64,000 bases of DNA from Cruorifilaria tuberocauda (Eukaryota > Nematoda > Chromadorea > Rhabditida > Onchocercidae), in contig JABVXU010000048.1 of assembly GCA_013365365.1 (NCBI GenBank), positions 1-64,000 on the forward strand. Direction: 5' to 3'. Of this stretch, positions 49,701 through 60,000 are shown piece after piece. Below the pieces are notes generated by a model. That model did no database searches. It was not told where the DNA came from and saw only the letters and a program-made list of their open reading frames with translations. The first letter of the stretch is position 1; the number at the start of each line of letters is the position of its first letter. The translations under genes and the position numbers were made by a program.

Positions 49701-50693
49701 TTAGTTCCACTGATGGGCCACATGTTTCGATATTGACCGAAGAGAGAGAATGAGTGCATTAAACCACTCCACTTTTTTTAGATCTAAAAAGACACCGTAA
49801 AGTCCGGCGTCTATAATGAATGAAGGGCCTCTGCATGAATCTCATATTAGGAATAAATTTTTAGACTAACAGAATTCAAATAATCACAATCCAAGTGTAT
49901 TATTCAATTTATGCTATTATTGCTATTGTAGTCCTAGTATAAACTATATTCATTCTGAGGGTCATGCCATGTATTAGGTAGAGCATTTTTCAATGCTACT
50001 GTTAAATTCATTTAATATAAAGAGTCAATTAAAACTTGACAATTACACTACTTCCTCAACATTATTTTCTACCCGAGTACGAGAAAAAAAAATGTAAAAG
50101 CTTCAAAATACATACTGACAAAAAAATAAATAAAATTAATGAATTCAATTCAAATGCATATCGGAATGCATAGCAGATGCTTGTTTACTTACTATTCTGA
50201 ACTAATCTTTTCAAATGTTTTGATCCCTTTGGTTAAAAAAAAACATTATTGAGGAGATAATTAGACGCACGAGTGAATTTGTTCCCTCTGCTTTTCAATT
50301 TCAGTTCATCTTATTAGAATTTAATAAAAAAAATAATTTTACCATAACATGAAAGACTGGAAAACAGAATCAGAAAATGTTGCTTTTATCTGAAATTAAT
50401 TGAGATTACTCACTTGCATATCTTCTAATCATCTATTTATATACTCTCTGCAGTTTACCGAATTTATGTGTATTTTAATCTTAAAGGAACTTAGCTATTA
50501 TTTAGATACAAAAACACATAACTTACTTGTCTTTGAGTACTTTAGCCATTTATTTAAGCTTTGTCTTTTATTGTGCCACAAGTCAGAAACGATTGTTTGA
50601 TCATTTTTTTCGTGTAGCAATTCCAAATGAGTTTCACGGACTTTTCTTTTAATATTTCTGAAAACGAGGTTTCTGAGTGAAAAAGAATGAAAA
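46760..50693. other. Gene-poor region upstream of CGI-121 gene
   Basis: No recognised gene. The segment 46980-47560 is less AT-rich and holds a stop-free frame of 70 codons without a Met start (47343-47555, plus; GFELCRALGFQADKHFRRW) overlapping a 46-codon frame from 47308. Both are unrecognised. A hairpin lies at 48320-48406 (separate entry). Confidence 0.45.
48320..48406. repeat. Imperfect hairpin, about 87 bases, pre-miRNA-like
   Basis: Left arm 48320-48344 (ttgagc at atgacatctgttc a gc) pairs with right arm 48383-48406 (gc gaacagatgtcat tc gctcaa). There are 13 perfect pairs in the core, a 2x2 internal mismatch and a one-base bulge. The loop contains a further inner pairing (ttattttt with aaaaataa). 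It could be a microRNA precursor or a remnant of a mobile inverted repeat. Strand and transcription are unknown. Confidence 0.55.
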
Positions 50694-50720
50694 ATGATAA
50701 TAATTCATATGAACTTACAG

Positions 50721-50939
50721 CTTATCATTCAGAGCTTATCGCAATTTTTCTACGAATTCCAAAAGGCAAACATCAACGATCCGTTTCCTACCATAGCTTA
50801 TCTCCGCCTAAAGAATAGTTCCCACATTTTCAAAAACGCGTTACACCAAGAAATAGCAGTTTTACCTAACGATGTTAAATTAATTGAATACGATCAAAGA
50901 AAATATGTCCAGATTCAGAAGAAACTTAGTTGTGCTTAG
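50721..50939 (+). CDS. Unrecognised small ORF or terminal exon
   Basis: Directly after a good acceptor (aacttacag) a frame of 72 codons runs to TAG at 50939. It encodes SLSQFFYEFQKANINDPF...SSHIFKNALHQEIAVLPNDVK and DQRKYVQIQKKL. The composition (Asp, Pro, Gln, His, Val) is unlike chance AT-rich frames. It has no Met near its beginning unless read from 50694. I found no clear upstream exon. It could be the last exon of an unknown gene or a chance frame. Confidence 0.3.
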   Translation, partial: LIIQSLSQFFYEFQKANINDPFPTIAYLRLKNSSHIFKNALHQEIAVLPNDVKLIEYDQRKYVQIQKKLSCA

Positions 50940-53541
50940 AACTTGCTGATATTACGATATTTTGTACAAATCAATTAGTGAAATAATAAAAATTGAAAGC
51001 TTTTGTATTAAAATAATTCAAACAAATTCCACATTCAAGTGTCTAAAATCAGATCATAGAAAACGATGAATATTTCTTAGAAACATGTCAACCAACAATA
51101 ATTTCCTTACACCAATTTAAATGTTCAATTACAAGCATCGCTTCTTTTTCAAATTCACATTATTTAGTTTTAAATAGATTTCTCAGTAATAATCATTTAC
51201 TTTATTCTCATTGCTTGATGGCTTCTAAAAAATAAATCCATTTCATTTTTATTATTGAAATGGATTTATTTTTCAAAAAGCCGATATATATTGAATAATA
51301 AGAATATAAACTGAGCTGACGCACTTAAGTTCTGAAAAATAAATTCTTTTTTAATAATGTAACAGTAAAAAATTTCAATTTTCAAGGAATTGGAAGCTTG
51401 TGAGCAAGACAGGCTTTATACTATCATTACTAAATGAGCTGAGTTGGAAGACTCCATTAAAGCTATTTTATCTTGCAGCTTGTTAAAGGATCTGGCAAAT
51501 ACATCAATCATCTATGTCTGCATTTGCAAATTTCTCACTACAATCAAAATCTCACATATAACTAATGCTATTATCAGTAGTCGTACTTGATCCATGGACA
51601 AAAATGGAAAGACATGCATGATTATCGGAGGTTATCCTAAGCCGTCTCGCATATTATCACAGACAATGTAGAAGAGTTCATTTTGATTCAATACCGTGAC
51701 ATGATGTCATTATTAAAGAACGATTTTTAGTTATTACGACGAACTTCCTAAATTTTCGAAAACAAAAAAACGTACACAGCGAGATGCTTGAGCAATTAGT
51801 AAACCTGAAATGTAGTGGTTGGTCAGCAGAACAGAATGTTTAAATTTATAAAGAAAAAAATACTGCCAAAAACAGAAAAAAATCTTAAACTATAATTATT
51901 TTAAAGGCAATATTGGACAATTCAGAAATCACGACCTATTGTTGGAGGAATTTTGAAAATTTTATTTTCTATTTTTAAGAGTACATCCTTTGTAAATTTA
52001 AAAAACCAGAATGGCGGCTATAAATTATTGAAGGAATGGAAAACAAATTTCATCAGAACACTGAATTAGAAAATTCGTGACTATGCTTAAGTTCATGGAT
52101 TAACAGATTCAGTAATTGGCTGAAAGGACGGGTGAGTAAGAGAGAAATAGCTTGAACTGAAGATGAAAGTACTATAAGCTAGAACTAATTTTTGATACAC
52201 AACGATATTTGAATACTTCTAAAAATTAATTCATCTTTAAAAATAAGATCGTTCCGATATCATCGAAATAGAAAATAGATATGAGCAAAAAATAAAACTG
52301 AAACGATCGACGAGAAGTAAAGGAACGGAAATGGGTATTAGTCATACTGAAGTGATAAATTCAAAAGATCGGTCGCAAATGAAATGAAACAGTTTTTATT
52401 GAAATGAGAAGAACAAACTTGTTTAAATTATACAATGCGTGAGCTCTATGATAGCTTGTTAAAACATTGTTTCTTCCAAAAAAATGGTATACGGTTCCAC
52501 GAATCATCTGTCAGTGTAATAAACAATCGAAGAAATCGATGTTAGAGTAAGTGCATGGATATGAAGGAAGGAAGTGTGGTAAATATCACAGAAATGTTTT
52601 CATTATCGATTGATTAATTTGATTATCGACAAACTACAACAATTCTGCTGATATTTTCACTCCTCGATATATAATTCCTTTTTTGGTTGCACAATGAACT
52701 TTCAATTTTCTCAATGTAATGGGAGTATCAACAGAATTACTGTGGTTTAAAATTATTAAATGGACTGTAAACAAAACGACAGATTTTACAAATAGGAATG
52801 ATGAATAATGATTGTGGAGCAGTTGCTTCGACGATTATGAAAGCAAAAATTAAAAGAACGCTTAAGCATGTGGTAGTATGAATTGGAAAAATATGAACAA
52901 GAGCTGCTTACAGGAAGCGATGAAATATGTATATGTTGATACTTTGTGACGGAGCAGAATAATTCGTTAAATGTGAAACTTCGAGTGGAATAGGATTGAG
53001 AACTAATTATCACATCTCTTCACTTCTAATAAAATGAAACTAATCGTATAATCAAACATACATAGAATTGATGGAATTAGAAAAACAGACAAAGGGTATA
53101 AAATTATAAAATGGTATAAAATCGAAATGGTATAAAATTACTTCGAAGAAATAAAATAAACATTAAAATGCAGAGACAAAAGAATAATTATTTCAAATCT
53201 CAAAATCCTTGAATAATTTTCCACTTCAGCGTGAGTTCAACTATGCATGAAATTCTTTGTTTTCTTCTGAATTGATTTTGTGCAAATAGATTCTGCAAAT
53301 AGAACAATAAATTCTTACACCTCCTAGTAATTCTTCTTAATTCACATAACAGACTTCTTCCATCACTCAATGCAAAAACAGAATCAGACTTTTGATAAGT
53401 TTGCGCAGTAACCAATCATCGTAACTTAACTCTTCATATTATGATTAAAGGAGCAGAATGCAGACCAAAACGGATTTACGTATAGAGGGAGGTGTCGATC
53501 AGTTAATAACAATTACACCTAATTTCTATTTTGGTTTCAGA
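50940..53541. other. No recognised gene
   Basis: AT-rich. A plus-strand frame at about 51567-51842 is coding-like but cut by two TGA codons. The frames 53013-52786 and 53415-53200 (-) are unrecognised. A short duplicated phrase (aaatggtataaaat) is at 53109-53139. A hairpin lies at 51221-51281. Confidence 0.45.
51221..51281. repeat. Near-perfect hairpin with 18-bp uninterrupted stem
   Basis: aaaaataaatccatttca (51228-51245), a 10-base loop, then tgaaatggatttattttt (51256-51273). The stem extends outward after a small internal mismatch through gctt (51221-51224) and aagc (51278-51281). It may be a foldback element, a small-RNA precursor or a remnant of a miniature inverted-repeat transposon. 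Confidence 0.75.
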
Positions 53542-54163
53542 ATGGTGCGTTGTTGGCGTGGAACATTAAAACAACCTTTTGGTATAAAACTATTTTGGAA
53601 TATTCATCATGCACACCCACGATTTCTCAACAAAACAGTTCTCGTTGTCAACAATGATGTGACTGCAGCTTTCCACCTGCTTAACAGGTTTTTTGTCTTC
53701 CTCTGCAAATGTAACACTATTTTCGGATCAGTACATTGAAATCGTGCTTCTAAATTGGATATTATGTAGGAAACTTTCAATTCTGGTTTATATCAAGGAA
53801 AATCGAACATCATATAGGGGAATTCGTGAATATTATAACTTTTACCAAGGACTTTCATTGGCGAATTACACAGAACACCAACTTGCATTGCTTATTCATA
53901 TTTTACGAACATCTCTTCCTTATTTCTATGCTATTATTTGTGTGGTATGGATTGTAATTACATTCCAGTTTAGATTAATGAACAACGAAGGTCTGCTGGA
54001 TATTCTACGGAAAACACGATATTATCGAAAACCGTATATGCAACGGAATGAATTATCCAGAGAAATCTCAAAAGCAATCATTAACGAAGATATGCGGAGA
54101 AAAATACAATTTCTGATGCGAAAAAACAGACCTGATCCATATCCAGGCCAAATAACCACATGA
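53542..54163 (+). CDS. Unrecognised single-TM protein
   Basis: Exons 53542-53687 and 53770-54163 join in phase 2 to 179 aa. The start Met is one base after ttggtttcag, a likely trans-splice acceptor, which argues for a real 5' end. The protein begins MVRCWRGTLKQPFGIKLFW, and has NNDVTAAFHLLNR at the exon junction. A Tyr-rich segment (YRGIREYYNFYQG) is followed by one hydrophobic helix at about residues 97-116 (YFYAIICVVWIVITF) and a basic C-terminal tail (RKTRYYRKPYMQRNE; RKNRPDPYPGQITT). No catalytic motif seen. The short basic N-terminus without a signal peptide and the single helix would suit a mitochondrial or other organelle membrane protein, but that is speculation. It converges with pbs-3, with 320 bases between the two stops. 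Confidence 0.7.
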
Positions 54164-54484
54164 TGTTAGTAGTACGTGTACATATTTTATCCCCCTTCTA
54201 GATGATTTGTTTGGTGTTATTATAAAATCAGTAGGTCTTTATTGATGCACATAAATTAAAAAAAATAGGAGAGAAAAAACTAAATAAGTATCAAAAAATT
54301 TTCTTTTGCTCGAAATGTAAATTGAACGAATGAAGACATTTCACTCCGACCGCTGACTTTTGGTTAACATTCGGGAAATGACGTACTTTGTAAAGAATGT
54401 ATCTAGAATATGATTTCGCCGTTAATATTAAGAACAGTTCTCCAAATTTTAATGCAAACTGAGGTAAACTGGACATCTGCAGCT
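54164..54484. other. Gap between convergent genes
   Basis: 3' flanks of the single-TM protein gene and of pbs-3. Nothing else seen. Confidence 0.6.
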
Positions 54485-55659
54485 TTAGTCCATCCTGGCT
54501 TTGATGGTTTTTACATTAACTTTATCTTTAGTTATTGTATAAACGATCACACCCCAACCGGAGGCGGCATCACGTTCCATTGCAGATAGCATCGACTGTG
54601 CGGTTGCTTCGAATAACTCATCAGAAGTCATACCTTCTTTCCAGAATCCTGAAGTTAGAGTAAATTGGAAAATCATAAAACTCTATGAATGATATCTAAG
54701 CAATATACAATTTTTAGCTAAACAAAAATGATTATTTTTTCACGAGAAGAGAGTATGGATTTATAATCGCCACAATATGATGTGTGTACTATATTGATAG
54801 TCAGATGCAAATTCACATGATGAGAAAAAAATAACCTTCACAAACGCCTAATAAATATTCAGTCCCCGTCCCCACGGCAACAAAATCGTTGGGGGCAGAG
54901 ATGCAACCTACAGTATCCATGGCACAAATATACGGCTTATCAGTTACTGGATCGAGACCTGCTATCAGTGGTTCTGTGAAATACCCACCAAATCGATGTT
55001 GATACAACAGATTCGATACCATCACAGCTGCCACCTGAAAGAAAAATTAAGTCTAATGGATGAAGGAAGCGCACAAGCATACTATTCTTGATATCCAAAA
55101 TTTTCTCTTTTTTAACTTAACGATCATCTCTCACCTTCCTTCTCTTTATTTATTATATCTAAATAGTTGCAGGAACTCAGGGATTAAATGTCACATCTTT
55201 TTGAGATCGATGCTTACCTCGGGTTTTATCTTTCGATTTTCCCTTAATTCGTATAGATTTTTTCGGAAAGTGATTTTATCAAGAACTGTTTTGGCATCCG
55301 AATGAAACCCACCTAAGCCGATATAAACTTTTTCGCCCAATTTGTGTACCTGTAATGTGAGAGGATTAAATTTTGGTGGAGAAAATAAAAAATTCAGAAA
55401 GAACTTTTATTCATACTAACTGATCAATTAAGCTGAAACCTAACAAGTCTACTCTTCTCCAACTTCCCCTATACTCCAAAAGAACATATTATTCCGAAAT
55501 TAATGGTACTTTATTCTGCAAATATTGAAAAATAACTTTTTTCATATTGGTAGCAATTGTGGTCATCTGTTCACCAAGCCGCAAGTCAGAAGCAATACAA
55601 ACACAGTCGTTTCCTGCCATCGCCAAAATAGTGCCACCAGTATAACTCATAATAGACAT
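54485..55659 (-). CDS. pbs-3: 20S proteasome subunit beta type-3
   Basis: Structural, catalytically inactive beta subunit of the 20S proteasome core. Exons (minus) 55659-55537, 55349-55218, 55034-54836, 54648-54485; 205 aa, the same length as human PSMB3. It starts MSIMSYTGGTILAMAGNDC (human MSIMSYNGGAVMAMKGKNC), so no propeptide and no active-site Thr. It continues VHKLGEKVYIGLGG, LYELRENRKIKPE, NLLYQHRFGGYFTEPLIAGLDP, FVAVGTGTEYLLGVCEG, MLSAMERDAASGWGVIVYTI and ends TIKARMD, as in human (TLKARMD). All introns match in phase. Upstream TTTTCAG and TTGTCAG sites (first at about 55701) could accept a spliced leader. It lies downstream of ulp-2 on the same strand, with about 1.4 kb between. Confidence 0.97.
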
Positions 55660-56770
55660 GACGAATAACCGAATAAATACAATCTGACAAAATACTAATC
55701 CTGAAAAGATGACCTCTCGGAATACCATCAAGAAACGGCAATTTGAATGAGATAGAAACCACTTACTTTCAGTCATAAACTAGACTAGTTCTTTGTAAGA
55801 AATTAAAAAAAATAAAACCCAGTAATTGCCTGCCTCAATCTTGAAATGTTTTATGTGCTTCAATCCATTTTGCAAAATTCTAGTAAACGATTTAGTTCTC
55901 AATGAAAATAACGTTGACCACCACTATATAACGTTTAATATGGAATAGATGAAGAACTTCGTGAAAATCAAACATTAAGACCAAATCAATAACAGTATTT
56001 TAATTAATCCAATAAAACGTTCCCGCATTAATTGTTAACAATACACAAATTAAGACTTCAAAACACTGAACAAAGGAAATTCCAGATGAATTAAAAAGCA
56101 AATTGCATATTTTTTATAACAATTTATCCTTCCTTTCTATTTCCTTTTCTACATTATTTTTCCTAAATGGTTTTCAACACTCGTAGTTTATTTGAATATA
56201 ATAATTAAATAAAAATTACAATTTCTTGCGGAAAACTTTTTTGACGCGCATTCATTATCTAATCTAACATTTGCGTCTACTAATGATTAGGAAAAAACAC
56301 TGATAGCTAGACTTAAATTCCTGAAGAGTAACATAAGCAATATCCCGTCATTTCAATAATTTCTTTATAATTTAACTGCATTCCGATTTTTAAATAATTC
56401 GTGACTTATTCCGATAGTTACATAATGACATCTGGTGGGAAAAAACAATTTATGACTTATTCAGACAGTTACATCTGTTTATAATTTGAATTTATTGCTC
56501 TTAAACTATTTTGTGTCTTGCATTTAATTCCTTTACCCGTGCAGAAACCTTAACTTAATCATAATTAGGTATTTTAAAAATTCTTTAAATGCATTACTAC
56601 TTGCTGTTTGAATGTGAATTGTTAAGAACGAATTAAAATATAATAGTAAATTATCACTATTTGATACACTGAAAACCTGTAGATTCGTCTAGAAAAGTAG
56701 CATCACTGATTTCCTGCATTGATGTTTTGTATTTAAATAAATCAAATTTTGAAAAGAAAAGGCGATAACA
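55660..56770. other. Gap between pbs-3 and the secreted-peptide exon
   Basis: AT-rich. Likely the pbs-3 upstream region. No coding sequence seen. Confidence 0.5.
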
Positions 56771-56919
56771 TCAATAAGAAAGACGAGCAGGAAGTGACCG
56801 TCTGCGACCAAAATGTCCACTCCAGCCTACATCACAATCTCCAGTACTTTGCGTTCGCCGACGCAGCACTGGTGATGCTGCAATTGCAATCAATATTGAA
56901 ATAATGAAGAGAAAAAGGA
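56771..56919 (-). CDS. Last exon of a possible neuropeptide or secreted peptide precursor
   Basis: A minus-strand exon follows a very good nematode acceptor (TTTTTTTGTTCAG). Read in phase 1 it encodes LFLFIISILIAIAA, a signal-peptide-like core, then SPVLRRR, TQSTGDCDVGWSGHFG, RRR and SLPARLSY before TGA. Signal core, tribasic cleavage sites and Gly-Arg-Arg-Arg (an amidation signal) are the layout of an amidated neuropeptide precursor. The predicted mature peptide would be TQSTGDCDVGWSGHF-amide. Local GC content is higher than the surroundings. Weaknesses: no start-codon exon was found in the 140 bases before the ulp-2 stop, so the first exon would lie inside ulp-2 or further upstream, and the single Cys is unusual. 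I do not recognise it as a known nlp gene. Confidence 0.45.
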
Positions 56920-57061
56920 CTGAACAAAAAAATTTACTTTGATACAAAAAATTCCGGGAAACTTCACCGCGTTATGAAGTCTTTAGGACATAATATTACC
57001 TAATAGAATAAAAAGCAAGAATCGCAAAAAAATATAAATTAATTCATTTTATATTCAATAA

Positions 57062-60000
57062 CTAACATGAACGACTATGGATTGATTGCTTCGAAAGAAT
57101 GTCTTCAACCGATTTTTTGTTTATATCGCGATTTCTAGAATATTCTTCAAATGCTTGCCATGCGTCTTCATCACATGCTGATTTTAGCCTCGTAAGGATA
57201 GTTTTTCTCATGCCTCTTATTGTAAAATTTGGATACCATCGTCGAAACGAATCATTTCGAGTTATAAACTGGAAAAAAATCTTTTAAAATACTTCTCACC
57301 GTAGTGATCATAGTGATTTCTTTTACATGAACTGCTTAAAAATAATGTTCATCGAAAATTTTATGAATTTTCCTAGGCAGTGATATGAGAACTCGAAAAT
57401 GTCCTGATCAAATCTCTAAATTCTAATAACAATATGTAATTTTATGGGCACGGAATCGACAAAGCAAAGTTTCACATTCGGTAGTATTACATCCAAATAA
57501 GTAATAGTGGTGCCAAATACCTTTGGAACTATTCCCAGCTCATTTTTCACTCATGAGATAATTTTGTAATATTATGAACACATCGTTTATACTGTGTTTC
57601 ATTTAAATTTGAAAGACACTTACCGACGGTGGTTTCAACAAGAAACATTCGGCAAATTTTAAAAGGAATAATCCGCAATCTGTATAATTTCTTTGCTGAG
57701 GAACCGGAAACGGCACAATCTGAAGCATTTAAGGAGAGTAACTTTAAAAAAACCAAATTTAAAACAATGCACCACAAAAAAATTTGACAAGTAATACCGC
57801 AAAAGTAAAACTGCACTCACCTTTTCAATTAATTCTTTTGCAAAGTACTTTGTATCTCCATCTTTCAATTTCCTTTTATCTTCATATTCACAAACAAGAT
57901 ATTCTCTCAGAACAGGAACTGTTAATTTTCTGCAAAATTATTCTCAAATTAAAGAATACTATTTTACTTTATTTTAATATATTAATTGAGTGATCATGCC
58001 TACTATCAGCATATTACTAAATTTAATACAGTGCTGGATTTCATTTATGTTAATAGAGCAATGTTCATATCTATACCTCTTTATATCAGTAGCATCGGCC
58101 AATGAATCCAGTAAAATAATACATGTTTTCCTTAGCTTTTTTGGTAAGTCATTATCCTTCTTACAATTCGTTGTTTCTGGCATACGATTCACAATAGAAT
58201 ATCGAGGAAAAGTGATTATGGCTAAGTACCTGCGAATAGAAGTAGTAGTACCAGAATTTGAAATTGGCTGCATTAACAAAGTTAGAGTTGAAAAGTTCAG
58301 ATCGACTATTTTCCTAAGAATAATCATGGACATTATCTTTAATTTTGCTACCCATTAATTAGCAAAGTTCTCAGTAGGAATTAAAACTGTGAATTTACCT
58401 TCGAAATAGTTAAGGATAATGAATATATTCAATTCAATAAACCTTAAAAAAACTAACCAATGGATATCTTCAACAATAGGGACAACAATATAATCAGCAC
58501 TGAAGATGTCCACATTTTTGGTCCATGTTCGCACTCCCTTATAATTTTCGGCAATCTAGAAACAAGAAATAAAATAGAAACAATAAATACGAAGCAATAG
58601 CACATCAAAAATATAAAAATATAGTGTTATCTCAGAACAGTAGCATTATTTCAATGTTAGAAAAATTTATCCCAATTGTTTATCTGCACACTTACTGTGT
58701 ATCTAATGATTTTCCTTGATTTTTCTTAAATTGTGAAAACTTTTTGTGTCAGATGCTCTTGTGCTGTTTTTTAGTAACAGATAAATAAAATTAAGAGTAC
58801 ACTTTTTCATTAATAGACTGACCCATTTCGCACGAGAAGAAATAGTGCGAATTACACTAGAACCAGTAGACGGCATTTGTGTTAACCGAGAATAGAAAAA
58901 AGGGTTGAATATAAAAATGGATGGACGCCTGGAAAAAAATTATAAGAAGCATCAAAGTATTATATAATCTCTTAGAGTGATACACAACGATCAAATTAGT
59001 TTTAAAATATTTTCTTGATCGTTAGAGCCATCGTAAATGATTTAAAAACAAATGAAAAAAAGTGCTACTAGTTTACCTCTCCGATGATACTAATTCCATC
59101 TGTATGTATTTCAAATAAAATTCTATAATTGTATCATTTAACATTTCGTTTGGTCTCAAATACTCTACATCCGCATAGTGAATTGATATGGTTGGCTGGT
59201 CACGTGGATAATTTAATAACAAATCCAATTTCGGTTCCTTTGCAAGTTTCACCTGAAAACAATTTGGGTAATTTTTCACATGAAAAAATTGAAATTTATT
59301 TAATTGTGTTATGAACAAATTCATTCTGTTTTCTTAAATTCTAGACTTATAATCACTCTTAGATTTATATCAGGAAACTTAGTCATTTAAAATCTATAAT
59401 TTTTGATGGTAAAAGACTGATCACGTTAAGCAGATCACAATGAGTTACCGCAACGACAAATAATTTTTATGCATATCTGATGCATAAAAATTATAACAAA
59501 TCATCGTCAGTTTACATAATTCATTCAAATGATTTATTATTTGAGAAAAAGGTTATATTCACTAAATTAAATAATGATGAGGTTTCGATCAATTAAACTA
59601 AAATCCTTCGAAAAATTCCTATGACTTAATTTAAGTCTCAAAAGTCCTACGTGGAACATCTATTAATTATATTAAAAACTCTACCGGAAACTAGAAAATT
59701 TTCTATCAGAAACTAGAAAATTTAATCATAAAAATTAAGACAAAAAGATAATCTAACATATTTCATAATAAATGCAGAACTGCGCAACTGACATTTTTCC
59801 TTATGTTCAGGTTGCATAACCTGTCCTTAGAATGATGTCTATCGTTTACTCAGTTTTGCAATGAAGTGAATATTATTATTTTTCTATAAGTAGTATTAAA
59901 ACATACGGGACCACCTTCATCGTCGTCATCATCAATAACATGCACTACTCGTTTAGATCCTTGGTTGGACACTTTCGTTTCCGATGGTATCCCACAACGT

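Noticed and set aside
51567..51842. Plus-strand stretch open apart from two TGA codons
   Set aside because: With the base composition here, 90-codon stretches with only two stops are expected many times in 64 kb; no supporting homology.
57974..58358. Long overlapping frames on both strands within ulp-2
   Set aside because: The minus-strand frame only partly overlaps ulp-2 exon 11 and runs into the introns; the plus-strand frame is its antisense shadow.
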